Positions 43,659-53,771 are shown, counted from the stretch's first letter. The stretch is 64,000 nt of DNA from an uncultured Desulfobacter sp. (GCF_963665355.1 NZ_OY762229.1:5208001-5272000); one strand, 5' to 3'. Notes: generated from the sequence alone by a model not told the origin. Translations and numbers: made by a program.

Positions 43659-46247
43659 ATGAAGAACAACATTCAATATGCCATGGGTGCCCCCTGCCGC
43701 AACAACTCCCAAAGCGGCTCCGTGCTCATTGCACTTATTGCCGGAATGGTTTTAATGGGCGTATTAACAGCCGGTGTAATTTCATTCAACTCAACCGATG
43801 ACATGCAGGCTGTAAATACAATACAGGGCGATAGCGCATATTACCTTGCGGAATCAGGCTTAAGGTATGCCGCAAGCCAGTACAAGAAAATCCAGAACGA
43901 AAATGCGGAATATGATTCCACAGACCTTTCTGCAGACGATGAAAAAGCTGCATTTTTAGAAAACAGCCTGGACAAACAGACACTCACTCTGCCAAGTAAC
44001 AAAGGAACAATCCTTATAGATGTTTATCCGTACTGGTTTGTATTTGCCCAGCGTGGTGGTACTGTGACCCTTAAGCTTCCAGGCCAGGTCCCGGATAATT
44101 TTACCCTGCCGGCCAGCGGAAGGCTGAAGCTAGGCAATGAAACAGCCTCTCCAACATACCTTGACTATACAGGAGGGGCAGTCAGTTCAACAGGCGTTTT
44201 CACATGTGATCAGTTTAGCACCTTGAGCCTTGGGACCTATGAGCGAAAGGAAGCCTACCCCGTTCTCAAAGTCGGCTACAGCCAGTCTAATGTTACCGAT
44301 CTGAGCTTATCATGCACAACCCCTGGAATATTTCCTTCAAGAAACGGCAGAATTTTGATTGACACAACTTATTATATATACACGCGCACGACATTTGACA
44401 AAGACAACAGCATACTGACATTAAAAAACTTATCCAACCCCACCACCGGCCAGTCCGCACCCGTCACAGTATCGGCCGGGGATGATGTTATTTTGAAAAA
44501 ATTCATTGTATTAAAATCCACAGGGACGGTAGGTTCGGGCAACTTCAGCAGTACCCGGCTCATCACGAACTCAATTCCCATCGGCGACAGCAAGCAGGAA
44601 GCGGCACCCATTGATATTAAACTGGACAGCATATCGGATTTCAATAAATATTTTTCCACGGCAAACAGCGAGGGTGTATCTGTTCAATCGCTGATTACAG
44701 CCGGCGGCGGAAGCACCATATTCACCAACATGAAATCGCTTTCCCAAAGCTCTGATGCCGGAGAAGACAACACCTACATGCAGGGCTCATTTATCTTTAA
44801 AGACAATTCCCTGAAAGACGCCTGGACGTCGGCACATACGCTGGATTATGATATGCAGGTTAAATTATCATCTTATAACTCCCTTATGTATGCAAGTCCC
44901 GGACTTGAATTCAGAAAAAAGAAAGTAAAAGAATATAACGGAACCAACCTCTATCAAGGCTTTGGAATTTCATTTATGAAATATTATTCTCCCGCATTGA
45001 AATTCAAAAACGGGAAAAAAGAATTAAAAAACGGTGACGTGATTTATTATTACGGGCCATCCGCTATAAAGAACACTGGCAACAAATGGACATGCTCTGG
45101 CGACAAAAAACTTCTGGCCAAAGCACAGGTGGATGGAGCCCCCCAGGTCACTTCCGGATCATGGAACGACAATAATGCAAAAGGCATTGTGATGTTAAAA
45201 AACACATCATTGGAAGTCTACGACGACGTGGGATACCACCTGGCCTCGGGAGATAAGCGTCCACCAGATCTTTGCTGTTATGCTGCAACAGGAGTTACGA
45301 TCATAAACAGTGACAGTCAGGAGTATGCAGAGTTAGATGAGGCGCTTCATAATACCGAAGGACATAATGACTATATCCCGAACTCAATTAAACCGGCCGG
45401 GATGGGCACATGGCTTTCCAAAGGCTATTACCCGCCATCCAGCAACTATGAGCAGTCATACAACTATCCTGCCTGGAATGACAGCAGCAATGAAGGGGAC
45501 AGGCTGCTTCTGGTCTTGTGGCAGCAGAAAGTTGAAGGAAATGTACAATACAGGCGCCTGCTGGCCTATAAGGATATGACTCACGACACTTTCATAAAAG
45601 GGAAACAGGATACCTATGACGGCAGAGTCGTCAATGATGAGACCTGCCTTCTTCTAAGAATCCGGGAAGGATATAGCGGCACCACCAAAATTAACAAAAT
45701 AAACATTTTTTATGGGGACTCTTCAAGGCTGGTGAATTATTCAACCCGGACAAAAAATATGTATAAATATGATATTCTCAAAAGGCGGATGGCTTACTGG
45801 GGCGGGTTCAAACTTCCTGATCAGTCAAAGCCCACTGCAGGGTGGTCAGCGCTGTGGCCGCCCAGGAACTTAGTTTACTGGGCAAGCAGCTATAATGAAT
45901 TTGATTATTTTTCACACATCGAAAAACCGGACACTGACGATATTCCCAATGATGCCCCCTTAAAAGATCCCGATGCCTTTCAATGGGACTATATGGCAAG
46001 TACCACCGGCACCATTGAAAGCTGGGACACAGAAGGCACAGCGATATTCACTCTGGATGATTCAGGCACAATAACAATCTCGGATTTCACCACGCCGGAT
46101 TCAGGCTCCTACGATGCAACTGAAATCGGCCTTGGCGCCTTTTTCAATTCAGCAAATTCCGTACTCGTGAGCTTTTCTGATTTTTCCATCCGGATTCTTG
46201 ACCCCGGATATGCATATGGCGCATTTATTTCCTCTGTACAAAGTTAG
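43659..46247 (+). CDS. Giant PilX-like pilin-associated protein
   Basis: 862 residues from the ATG at 43659 (AAGG eight bases upstream). The N-terminus SGSVLIALIAGMVLMG resembles PilX/PilV-type prepilins but lacks the usual Glu at +5. GDSAYYLAESGLRYAAS follows, also as in PilX. The remaining about 780 residues are Asn/Ser/Thr/Tyr-rich with many Asp-Asn loops and no recognised domain. Minor pilins are usually 150-250 residues, so this one carries a very large exposed domain. It could be a fibre-tip adhesin. Confidence 0.75.
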   Translation: MKNNIQYAMGAPCRNNSQSGSVLIALIAGMVLMGVLTAGVISFNSTDDMQAVNTIQGDSAYYLAESGLRYAASQYKKIQNENAEYDSTDLSADDEKAAFLENSLDKQTLTLPSNKGTILIDVYPYWFVFAQRGGTVTLKLPGQVPDNFTLPASGRLKLGNETASPTYLDYTGGAVSSTGVFTCDQFSTLSLGTYERKEAYPVLKVGYSQSNVTDLSLSCTTPGIFPSRNGRILIDTTYYIYTRTTFDKDNSILTLKNLSNPTTGQSAPVTVSAGDDVILKKFIVLKSTGTVGSGNFSSTRLITNSIPIGDSKQEAAPIDIKLDSISDFNKYFSTANSEGVSVQSLITAGGGSTIFTNMKSLSQSSDAGEDNTYMQGSFIFKDNSLKDAWTSAHTLDYDMQVKLSSYNSLMYASPGLEFRKKKVKEYNGTNLYQGFGISFMKYYSPALKFKNGKKELKNGDVIYYYGPSAIKNTGNKWTCSGDKKLLAKAQVDGAPQVTSGSWNDNNAKGIVMLKNTSLEVYDDVGYHLASGDKRPPDLCCYAATGVTIINSDSQEYAELDEALHNTEGHNDYIPNSIKPAGMGTWLSKGYYPPSSNYEQSYNYPAWNDSSNEGDRLLLVLWQQKVEGNVQYRRLLAYKDMTHDTFIKGKQDTYDGRVVNDETCLLLRIREGYSGTTKINKINIFYGDSSRLVNYSTRTKNMYKYDILKRRMAYWGGFKLPDQSKPTAGWSALWPPRNLVYWASSYNEFDYFSHIEKPDTDDIPNDAPLKDPDAFQWDYMASTTGTIESWDTEGTAIFTLDDSGTITISDFTTPDSGSYDATEIGLGAFFNSANSVLVSFSDFSIRILDPGYAYGAFISSVQS

Positions 46248-46269
46248 CATTAAAAAAACAATCCGTCTG

Positions 46270-46311
46270 CCCGGCAGCTGTTTCCTAACCAGGTCAGAAA
46301 CAGTTGCCGGG
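46270..46311. terminator. Strong hairpin after the giant pilin gene
   Basis: CCCGGCA-g-CTGTTTC pairs with GAAACAG-t-TGCCGGG around a 12-base loop. No T run follows, so it may stabilise or end the pilin transcript. Confidence 0.5.
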
Positions 46312-46353
46312 GTATCATATGATGCGGTTTAACCTGATTATGTGGAGTTCATG

Positions 46354-46611
46354 ATGAAAAAAGCTTTGTTGTATTTTTCAATATTATCTTTGGCAATCGT
46401 CTGTCATGTAACATTAAACAAAAATGATTTTGCAATGGCCACGGCACCGGTGGATGAAAAAGAAGACGCCCGGGAAAAAGCAGGAGAACCTGCGGTTCAA
46501 CTTATCATTGAAAAAAATTCGGATGGTGTCACAATAATCCGCCAGAAACCCGCCTTGGATAAAAAGCCGGCTGACAGTGTGGAACATAATACCAAGGAAT
46601 CTCCCAAATAA
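46354..46611 (+). CDS. Small exported hypothetical protein
   Basis: 85 residues from the ATG at 46354, with GGAG seven bases upstream. A signal peptide (MKKALLYFSILSLAIVCHVT) precedes a short, charged, probably disordered mature part. No family is recognised. It may belong to the pilin locus. Confidence 0.55.
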   Translation: MKKALLYFSILSLAIVCHVTLNKNDFAMATAPVDEKEDAREKAGEPAVQLIIEKNSDGVTIIRQKPALDKKPADSVEHNTKESPK

Positions 46612-46614
46612 CTA

Positions 46615-46666
46615 AGTCCCTTATCAGCAAAGATAACTGTCTCTAATGCGATAAAAATAAGGGACT
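46615..46666. terminator. Inverted repeat after the small exported gene
   Basis: AGTCCCTTAT and ATAAGGGACT pair over ten bases with a 32-base loop, just after the stop codon. It closes the pilin-locus region before phnW. Confidence 0.45.
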
Positions 46667-46788
46667 AATCCTGAGCTAACGCAACCAGCTTAAATTTTGA
46701 TCATCATATTCGGAAGTAAAAAAGCTTCGCCGTCCGGCAAATTCTGACATCACCTAAGCCGACGTTAATTCTAGGATGGGAACATACA

Positions 46789-47925
46789 ATGAGCATCGAT
46801 AAACTTCCTGACAACCCGTATTTATTGTTGACCCCGGGACCTTTAAGCACCACAAAAACCGTGAAAAGCGTTATGTTACAGGACTGGTGCACCTGGGACC
46901 ATGACTATACCGACATCGTACAAAACATCCGGTCACGGCTGACCACCCTTGCAACGGCATCGCCTGAATATACCACGGTGCTCATGCAGGGGGCCGGCAT
47001 CTTTTGCGTGGAAGCCGCCATCACCACGGCTGTGCCCCGTGACGGCAAACTGCTGGTTCTTTCCAACGGTCCCTGCGGATTTCATATCAAAAGAATTGCC
47101 CAGACCCAGAGCATTGAACATATTGTCCTGGATTCCGGACAGATGAATACCCCGGACCTGAATCTTCTGGACAAGACCCTTGCCATGGATAGATCCATCA
47201 CCCATGTGGCGGCAGTACATTGCGAAGCCACCACAGGCATACTTAATCCTGCAGGCGAAATCGGTCAGGTAGTCAAAAATCATGGCCGCATCTTTATTCT
47301 CGATGCTGTCAGCAGTTTTGGGGGCGTCCCCATGGATCTTTCAGATATTCACGTGGATTTCATGATCTGCTGCTCTGACAAGTGCATTCAGGGGGTGCCG
47401 GGCTTTGGATTTGTCATTGCCAGAAAAGAAAGTCTTGAACAAACCCAGGGCCGGGCCAGATCATTGAGTCTGGATCTTTATGACCAGTGGCAGACCATGG
47501 AAAAGGGACAGGGGAAATGGCGGTTCACGTCTCCCACCCACGTGGTCCGGGCATTTGAAAAGGCCCTGGACGAACTTGAAGAGGAAGGCGGCATACTGGC
47601 GCGATGGGAACGATATGCCTCCAACAATGTGCTGCTCATCGAAAATATGAAAACCCTGGGTTTTTCGCCGCTTCTGCCGCGCTCGTGCCAATCCCCGATC
47701 ATCACGGCATTTTTAAACCCGGAATATGAAACATTTGATTTCGAACGGTTTTACGAACTGCTCAAGGCCCAGGGCTTTGTGATATACCCGGGCAAGGTCA
47801 CGGGCATGGAGACCTTCCGCATCGGTAACATAGGGGATGTTCACACCCAGGACATCCAGGAATTGACCGCAGCAGTTGAAAAGGCCATGTTCTGGAAAGA
47901 ACATGGCCTTTTCATGCAACACTAA
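46789..47925 (+). CDS. phnW: 2-aminoethylphosphonate:pyruvate aminotransferase
   Basis: 378 residues, full PhnW length. The opening LLTPGPLSTTKTVKSVML and the PLP lysine in SDKCIQGVPGFGFVIA are diagnostic. AVHCEATTGILNPAGEI and ILDAVSSFGGVPMDL are also typical. It interconverts 2-aminoethylphosphonate and phosphonoacetaldehyde. No phosphonatase (phnX), phosphonoacetate hydrolase or phosphonate transporter lies nearby, so it may serve phosphonate synthesis or act with genes elsewhere. Confidence 0.92.
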   Translation: MSIDKLPDNPYLLLTPGPLSTTKTVKSVMLQDWCTWDHDYTDIVQNIRSRLTTLATASPEYTTVLMQGAGIFCVEAAITTAVPRDGKLLVLSNGPCGFHIKRIAQTQSIEHIVLDSGQMNTPDLNLLDKTLAMDRSITHVAAVHCEATTGILNPAGEIGQVVKNHGRIFILDAVSSFGGVPMDLSDIHVDFMICCSDKCIQGVPGFGFVIARKESLEQTQGRARSLSLDLYDQWQTMEKGQGKWRFTSPTHVVRAFEKALDELEEEGGILARWERYASNNVLLIENMKTLGFSPLLPRSCQSPIITAFLNPEYETFDFERFYELLKAQGFVIYPGKVTGMETFRIGNIGDVHTQDIQELTAAVEKAMFWKEHGLFMQH

Positions 47926-47950
47926 AATATACTTACAAATTCAGGGCACC

Positions 47951-49078
47951 TTAAAGCATAAGACTCCAAAGCACACCCGCGGCAATGGCCGAGCCGATGA
48001 CACCGGAAACATTGGGGGCCATGGCATGCATGAGCAGAAAATTTGATGGATCTTCCCGCTGTCCCACAATGTGTACCACCCGGGCAGAGTCCGGTACAGC
48101 CGAAACACCGGCAGCACCCAAAAGGGGATTAATCTTCTTTTTCAAAAACAAATTCATAAACTTGGCAAACAACAGCCCGCTTGCCGTTGCAATGGCAAAG
48201 GAAAGCGCTCCCAGGATAAAAATTTTTACGGAGCTTTGGGTGAGAAATACATCTCCCTGGGTGGAAGCCCCCACGGTAATGCCCAGAAGAATGGTGGCGA
48301 TATCAATGAGAGCCGTGCGTGCTGTTACGGCCAGGCGTTCTGTAACCACAGCCTCTTTAAGAATATTGCCAAAGCACAGCATCCCCAGAAGCGGCAGGGC
48401 TGCAGGGGCCAGAAAACAGCAGAGCAAAAAGGAGACAACCGGGAATATTATCTTTTCGCGTTTGGTGACGTGACGCGGATCGTCCATGCGGATGAGCCGT
48501 TCCTTGCGCGTGGTTAAAAGTTTCATGATGGGCGGCTGAATTACCGGCACAAGGGCCATATAACTGTAAGCCGCCACAGCAATGGGACCTATAAGATGCG
48601 GAGCCAGTTTAGAGGTCAAAAAAATGGCCGTGGGGCCATCCGCCCCACCGATGATACCAATGGCAGCAGCCTCTTTGGGCAGAAAACCCAAAGCCAGAGC
48701 ACCCAGGAAAGTGATAAATATGCCGGCCTGGGCCGCAGCACCCAGAAGCATGAGTACCGGTCGCGCCAAGAGCGTAGAAAAGTCAGTCATGGCACCTATA
48801 CCAAGAAATATCAAAGGCGGGTAAATACCCTGGGTCACCCCGAAATACAGGTAATGCAAAACAGAATTATTTTCATAAATACCCAGCCCCAGCCCTTTGA
48901 AAATAGGAATATTTCCCACGAGCATGCCGAATCCGATGGGAACCAGCAGCAACGGCTCGTAATCCTTTGCAATACCCAGGTATATGAAGATCATACCGAC
49001 AATGATCATGATAATGTTTCGGTAGTCGCACAGATAAAACCCGGTGTTCTGAAAAAACTCTAAAAATAAAGTATCCAT
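47951..49078 (-). CDS. oadB: Na+-translocating decarboxylase beta subunit
   Basis: 375 residues, about nine membrane helices. The family Asp is in [20 protein letters not shown], the site where Na+ and the substrate carboxyl meet. [18 protein letters not shown] is another conserved loop. In OadB/MmdB/GcdB the beta subunit uses decarboxylation of the carboxybiotin to pump Na+ out. It is followed in the operon by a gamma-like subunit (upstream in transcription), with no alpha or biotin-carrier gene here. Confidence 0.9.
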   Translation of the reverse strand: MDTLFLEFFQNTGFYLCDYRNIIMIIVGMIFIYLGIAKDYEPLLLVPIGFGMLVGNIPIFKGLGLGIYENNSVLHYLYFGVTQGIYPPLIFLGIGAMTDFSTLLARPVLMLLGAAAQAGIFITFLGALALGFLPKEAAAIGIIGGADGPTAIFLTSKLAPHLIGPIAVAAYSYMALVPVIQPPIMKLLTTRKERLIRMDDPRHVTKREKIIFPVVSFLLCCFLAPAALPLLGMLCFGNILKEAVVTERLAVTARTALIDIATILLGITVGASTQGDVFLTQSSVKIFILGALSFAIATASGLLFAKFMNLFLKKKINPLLGAAGVSAVPDSARVVHIVGQREDPSNFLLMHAMAPNVSGVIGSAIAAGVLWSLML

Positions 49079-49145
49079 TGATCTTCTGTTTCTTTCAATT
49101 TTTCAAAGTTATCAAACAAGTGTCTGAACCGCCCCCGTGTTTGGG

Positions 49146-49622
49146 TTAGGAAATGGTACGGATGTAAATATCCTCATCCCACTTGAAATACCCCTGTTCA
49201 TCAGCACACAGGATGCCGGATTTTATCAAGAGATTCATGTTCTCATGGGGATTCCTAAGGCCGGAAAGCTCGGCCATGCGCAAAAGCTTTGGCACAGAGA
49301 TTCCATCGGCCATGGTCTGGGCCAGAAGTCCATATTGCCGGCATACCTGTTTTTGAGCTTCGGTAAGGGCCAGGTGTTTTTTAGGGGATCCCGTTTTGGC
49401 AACAGGTTCAGATTTTGAAGCAAACAGTGTTTTAATTTTTCCGGGATTATCATACAGGGCCACCAGCTTATGAAGCTGGGAGATCAGGGCAGCCAGGGCG
49501 ACAAGCCCTGTGAACACAATAGTGATACCCACAACTGAAATTGCCCACCCGTTGTAGGCGCTTATGGCCTTAAGTCCATAAAGAGCGCCGACAGCGTCAA
49601 CTCCATTCAAGACACACCTCAT
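49146..49622 (-). CDS. OadG-like decarboxylase gamma subunit
   Basis: 158 residues. One N-terminal membrane helix (WAISVVGITIVFTGLVALAAL, the OadG signature helix) is followed by a cytoplasmic tail. The tail includes a small domain (LAQTMADGISVPKLLRMAEL) not seen in the shortest gamma subunits. It would anchor the alpha subunit to the pump. The start is either the ATG at 49622 or a TTG a few codons in. Confidence 0.75.
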   Translation of the reverse strand: MRCVLNGVDAVGALYGLKAISAYNGWAISVVGITIVFTGLVALAALISQLHKLVALYDNPGKIKTLFASKSEPVAKTGSPKKHLALTEAQKQVCRQYGLLAQTMADGISVPKLLRMAELSGLRNPHENMNLLIKSGILCADEQGYFKWDEDIYIRTIS

Positions 49623-49635
49623 TTTTTAGTAATTT

Positions 49636-50076
49636 TTACACAATGCCTGTTTCGGCAGGATCTAAACAAAAGGGGGCTTTTTCTGCTAAAAACTGCTGCC
49701 ACCCATCCATAACTATGGCCGCTGCCGGGGTGTCACGGCCGGTCATATCAAGGATATCCCGGCACGGTACAACCCAGACAGCGCCTTTTTCCAGCACCGT
49801 GATTGTGGCGGTATTTTTACCGCCCAGGCTCACCATTGACAGGCCCGCAAAATCCCCCGGACTATTGAGCACCACGGCCCTGCCCTCTGCCATGGCCACA
49901 AGCAAAGTGCCTTTTTCCAGAAGAAAGAAATACTGGGCCAAGTGACCAGTCCGGGCCAGGATCTCTCCAGGCATCACCGTCCACCTTGAAAACAGTGGTA
50001 AAAGCGTGTCACTATCCTGGGTATCAAGGCCATTAAAGATGATAGATTCTGATAAGCAAGCTGCAAGACCGTCCAT
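49636..50076 (-). CDS. Cyclic-nucleotide-binding domain protein
   Basis: 146 residues from the ATG at 50076, preceded by AGGAGG; a 22-codon longer frame lacks such a site. The cNMP fold is visible (PGEILARTGHLAQYFFLLEK, then SPGDFAGLSMV), but the Arg that binds the phosphate is not obvious. No DNA-binding domain is attached. It lies 14 bases before the gamma subunit, so it may regulate or belong to the decarboxylase operon. Confidence 0.75.
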   Translation of the reverse strand: MDGLAACLSESIIFNGLDTQDSDTLLPLFSRWTVMPGEILARTGHLAQYFFLLEKGTLLVAMAEGRAVVLNSPGDFAGLSMVSLGGKNTATITVLEKGAVWVVPCRDILDMTGRDTPAAAIVMDGWQQFLAEKAPFCLDPAETGIV

Positions 50077-50494
50077 ATTCCTCCTTAAATTATCATTGGA
50101 GTTTGAAGCTAGCCTCCTCTTTGGGAAAAAGTATTCAAACATATTTTATAAAATCTGTCGAGCGCAAAAGCCCTGGCATAGGGCCTTTAAATGTAAAAGT
50201 AACGTAAATCTGATGGAATACCAACCGTGTTCTTGCCCTGGATAAATAGACACCGGCAAGGGTACTGTTCAGAGCAGAAGCACCCAAGAAACAAACGAAG
50301 CCGGGTGTATGCGTTAATATTCCCATGGGCCTTCAAAATGAACGACATGATTCATTCGTAAACATAGATTCAACACCGGTATCACCCCGGAAAACAATAA
50401 GGATACTTACTATTAATTCATCTTTAATAATAGGAACATTTAAAAAAAATTATTATTATTTTAGATAATTATAATTACACTCCCACTTCTTTAT

Positions 50495-50523
50495 TTGACA
50501 AAATACATTGAATACAATATATA
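50495..50523 (+). promoter_or_regulatory. Sigma-70-type promoter for proVWX
   Basis: TTGACA (50495-50500) and TATATA (50518-50523) spaced 17 bases, about 70 bases before proV. It sits in a 517-base, very AT-rich gap (50077-50593) that holds no gene. Osmotic induction is typical of such operons but cannot be read here. Confidence 0.5.
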
Positions 50524-50593
50524 GATCAATAAATTAAATAGATGTTTAAACAGCACACACTTTCCGTTTGCGTAAAAAAATAAAGAGCAATCC

Positions 50594-51853
50594 ATGGATC
50601 AAATCATCATTAAAAATATATTTAAAATATTCGGCCCGGAGCCCCAAAAGGCAATATCCCTTATCGAGCAGGGCCTGACAAAAGAAGAAGTTCTTGAAAA
50701 AACCGGCATGACAGTGGGCGTCAACAATGCGGATTTTTCCATAAAACGCGGAGAAATATTTGTCATTATGGGGCTGTCCGGATCGGGAAAATCTACCCTG
50801 GTCAGGATGTTCAACCGGCTTATTGAGCCATCGGCCGGAGAAATTCATATTAACGGCAAGAACATTACGGCTATGGAAAACAAGGACCTTGTCAAATTCA
50901 GGCTTAAACATATGAGCATGGTGTTTCAATCCTTTGCTCTGATGCCCCATCTCACGGTTCTGGACAATGCAGCATTCGGCCTTGAGTTAGCCGGAGAACC
51001 CAAAGCCGTGCGGAATGAACGGGCTGCCGCCGCCCTGAGCCAGGTAGGACTGGAAGGCTGGGAAGATCAGTACCCCAAGCAGCTTTCCGGAGGCATGCAG
51101 CAGCGTGTCGGTCTTGCCAGGGCATTGGCGGCAGAGCCGGATATCATGCTGATGGACGAAGCGTTTTCTGCCCTGGACCCATTAATCCGGACGGAGATGC
51201 AGGATGAACTGCTCAAGCTCCAGGAAAACAGCGACAGAACCATTGTTTTTATCTCCCACGATCTGGATGAGGCCCTTCGCATCGGCCACCGCATCGCCAT
51301 CATGGAAGGGGGGCGCGTTGTCCAGGTGGGCACGCCAGAAGAAATCCTCCAGAACCCGGCCGATGATTATGTCCGCGCCTTTTTCAGGGGTGTGGACCCC
51401 ACCAATGTTATTTCAGCCAAAGAGATAGTCAACATACACTACCCCACAATTATCAAAACCAGAAAGGGCGACATCAGAAGCTCGCTGGAGCTTTTAAACG
51501 CCAGGGATTTCAACCATGGGTATGTGCTTAATGCCAAACGTCAATTTTTAGGAATCGTATCCATAGACTCACTCCAGCAGGCCGTGGAAGCCGGCCGGTC
51601 CGGAGAACCTCTTGATATCTGCTACTTGCCGGAAGTCAATCCGGCCCATGCCAATGACAACATGCAGGATATTCTGCCGGAAGTAGCGTCCAAAGCCTTC
51701 CCAATCCCGGTGATCAACGATGATAATGTTTTCATGGGAGTGGTTTCCAAAAACCGGTTCCTGAAAACCCTGCACAAATCAGATCTGAACGGTCACAACG
51801 GATCCGGCAACGAATATGAAGAACAGGCCCAAACCATTCAAGCCGCGCGTTAA
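50594..51853 (+). CDS. proV: Glycine betaine/proline ABC transporter ATPase with CBS pair
   Basis: 419 residues. Opening KNIFKIFGPEPQKAISLIEQ and the insertion before VGVNNADFSIKRGEIF are typical of ProV/OpuAA. Walker A GLSGSGKST, signature LSGGMQQR, Walker B IMLMDEAFSALD. Two CBS domains at the C-terminus (about 280-400) sense ionic strength in relatives. First gene of proVWX, importing osmoprotectants. Confidence 0.93.
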   Translation: MDQIIIKNIFKIFGPEPQKAISLIEQGLTKEEVLEKTGMTVGVNNADFSIKRGEIFVIMGLSGSGKSTLVRMFNRLIEPSAGEIHINGKNITAMENKDLVKFRLKHMSMVFQSFALMPHLTVLDNAAFGLELAGEPKAVRNERAAAALSQVGLEGWEDQYPKQLSGGMQQRVGLARALAAEPDIMLMDEAFSALDPLIRTEMQDELLKLQENSDRTIVFISHDLDEALRIGHRIAIMEGGRVVQVGTPEEILQNPADDYVRAFFRGVDPTNVISAKEIVNIHYPTIIKTRKGDIRSSLELLNARDFNHGYVLNAKRQFLGIVSIDSLQQAVEAGRSGEPLDICYLPEVNPAHANDNMQDILPEVASKAFPIPVINDDNVFMGVVSKNRFLKTLHKSDLNGHNGSGNEYEEQAQTIQAAR

Positions 51854-51867
51854 CAGGAAAATATATT

Positions 51868-52701
51868 ATGTTTGATGAAAAAGTAATTCCTTTGGATATA
51901 TGGATCACCGCATTTGTGGACTGGCTGGTAAATAATTACCGACATGTATTTCAAATGATAAAATGGCCTGTTGAACAGATCCTGACCGGATTTGACATTG
52001 GCCTTAACGCCGTACCGCCCATTATTTTTATTGCTGTTCTGGCGTTGTGTGCATGGCGGGTCTCAGGCTGGGGCCTGGCTGTTTTCAGCCTTGGGGCAAT
52101 GATATTAATCGGACTGACCGGATTCTGGTCAGACACCATGACCACCCTGGCCATGGTTTTGGCCTCGGTTCTGTTTTCCACCATTGTCGGGATTCCCATC
52201 GGTATTGCCGCAGGACGCAGCAACCGGGTGGAAACCATTGTCAGACCCTTTTTAGATGCCATGCAGACCACTCCGTCCTTTGTATATCTGGTTCCCATCG
52301 TCATGCTATTTTCCGTGGGTAATGTGGCAGGGGTTTTTGCCACCATTATTTTTGCCATGCCCCCCATCATCCGCTTAACAAGCCTTGGCATCCGCCAGGT
52401 ACACCCGGAACTGGTGGAAGCGGCCACAGCCTTTGGTGCCACCCGCAGACAGGTGCTGTTCAAAGTCCAGATCCCCCTGGCCATGCCCACCATTCTTGCC
52501 GGACTGAACCAGACCATCATGATGGCGCTTGCCATGGTGGTGATTGCCGCATTGATCGGGGCCGGCGGCTTGGGATCGCCTGTGGTTGAAGGATTAAACA
52601 CACTGGACATTGGGCTTGCGGTGATGGCGGGCCTGAGTATCGTGCTGGTTGCAGTACTTCTGGACAGAATTACCCAATCCATGGCCGGTAAGAATGAATG
52701 A
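51868..52701 (+). CDS. proW: Glycine betaine ABC permease
   Basis: 277 residues starting 14 bases after proV. Predicted six to seven membrane helices; the coupling loop is EAATAFGATRRQVLFKVQIP. It forms the channel with a homodimer partner. Next gene proX begins 22 bases downstream. Confidence 0.92.
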   Translation: MFDEKVIPLDIWITAFVDWLVNNYRHVFQMIKWPVEQILTGFDIGLNAVPPIIFIAVLALCAWRVSGWGLAVFSLGAMILIGLTGFWSDTMTTLAMVLASVLFSTIVGIPIGIAAGRSNRVETIVRPFLDAMQTTPSFVYLVPIVMLFSVGNVAGVFATIIFAMPPIIRLTSLGIRQVHPELVEAATAFGATRRQVLFKVQIPLAMPTILAGLNQTIMMALAMVVIAALIGAGGLGSPVVEGLNTLDIGLAVMAGLSIVLVAVLLDRITQSMAGKNE

Positions 52702-52723
52702 AACGAAAAATAAAGGAGAATTT

Positions 52724-53758
52724 ATGAGCGCCGCAAAAAAGGTTTGCTTTGTTCTGGTGGCAGTATTCATGGTCACATCCACACAACTCTTTGCATCTTC
52801 GGACAAACCCGGAAAAGGTATCACCTTGAAACCTGCACGGGCCACCTGGAATACGGGCTATTTCCAGGAAGCGCTTGTCAGCAGAGCCTTGACCGAACTC
52901 GGTTATAAGGTCAACAAACCCAAAGACCTGAAAAACCCGATTTTCTACAAAGCACTGACCCTGGGCGATTTAGACTACTGGTGCAACGGCTGGTTTCCCA
53001 TGCATAACAGCCAGCTTCCCAAAGACTTCGAGGATAAAGCCCAGATCATAGGGTACGTGGTTAAAGCCGGTGGACTGCAGGGATACCTGGTATCCAAAAA
53101 AGCAGTTGAAAAATACGGCATTAAATCCCTGGACGACTTTAAACGCGAAGAGGTCAAAAAAGCCTTTGACAAAAACCATGACGGCAAAGCCGATCTGACC
53201 GCTTGTCCGCCGGGCTGGGGGTGTGAAAAAGTCATTGCCCATCACCTGGAGGCTTACAATCTTGAAGATGATATCAATCCGGTCAAGGCCTCTTATGAAG
53301 CCGGCATGGCTTCGGCCATCGGTGCTTACAAGTCAGATGAACCCATATTCTTTTATACCTGGACACCCAACTGGACTGTATTTAAACTAAAACCCGGAAA
53401 GGACGTCATGTGGATCAACGTACCTGAAATTAAACCGACACAAGCCCAGGCCGTGGCCAAGGAGATGATGACCCAGTCCGGCATCGAAGGCGCAGTGACG
53501 GATCCGGTAAAACTTGGTTTTGTTGTTTCAGATATCCGGATCGTGGCCAACAAAAAATTCTTGGCTGCCAATCCAGCTGCCAGGAAGTTTTTTGAAGTCT
53601 TCAACCTGCCCCTTGCAGATATCAATGAGCAGAACACCCGCATGAGCGAGGGTGAAAAATCCGCCGCAGACATTCAAAAACATGTTACACAATGGATTTC
53701 CAGAAATCAGGCTAAATGGAACGACTGGCTGGCCCAGGCCCGGGCCGCTGCAAAGTAA
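52724..53758 (+). CDS. proX: Periplasmic glycine betaine-binding protein
   Basis: 344 residues with AAAGGAG upstream. A signal peptide ends near residue 24. ITLKPARATWNTGYFQEALV begins the mature part, and the aromatic residues WNTGYF, WCNGWFPMHN and FFYTWTPNW form the betaine-binding cage in the family. The PPGWGCEKVIAHHLEAYNL segment is typical of ProX. A strong terminator follows, closing the operon. Confidence 0.92.
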   Translation: MSAAKKVCFVLVAVFMVTSTQLFASSDKPGKGITLKPARATWNTGYFQEALVSRALTELGYKVNKPKDLKNPIFYKALTLGDLDYWCNGWFPMHNSQLPKDFEDKAQIIGYVVKAGGLQGYLVSKKAVEKYGIKSLDDFKREEVKKAFDKNHDGKADLTACPPGWGCEKVIAHHLEAYNLEDDINPVKASYEAGMASAIGAYKSDEPIFFYTWTPNWTVFKLKPGKDVMWINVPEIKPTQAQAVAKEMMTQSGIEGAVTDPVKLGFVVSDIRIVANKKFLAANPAARKFFEVFNLPLADINEQNTRMSEGEKSAADIQKHVTQWISRNQAKWNDWLAQARAAAK

Positions 53759-53771
53759 TATTTGAACCACG

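Noticed and set aside
51951-52682. 243-codon antisense frame inside proW
   Set aside because: It is Met/Thr/Ala/Pro-rich, as expected from antisense to a membrane protein. proW is complete on the plus strand.
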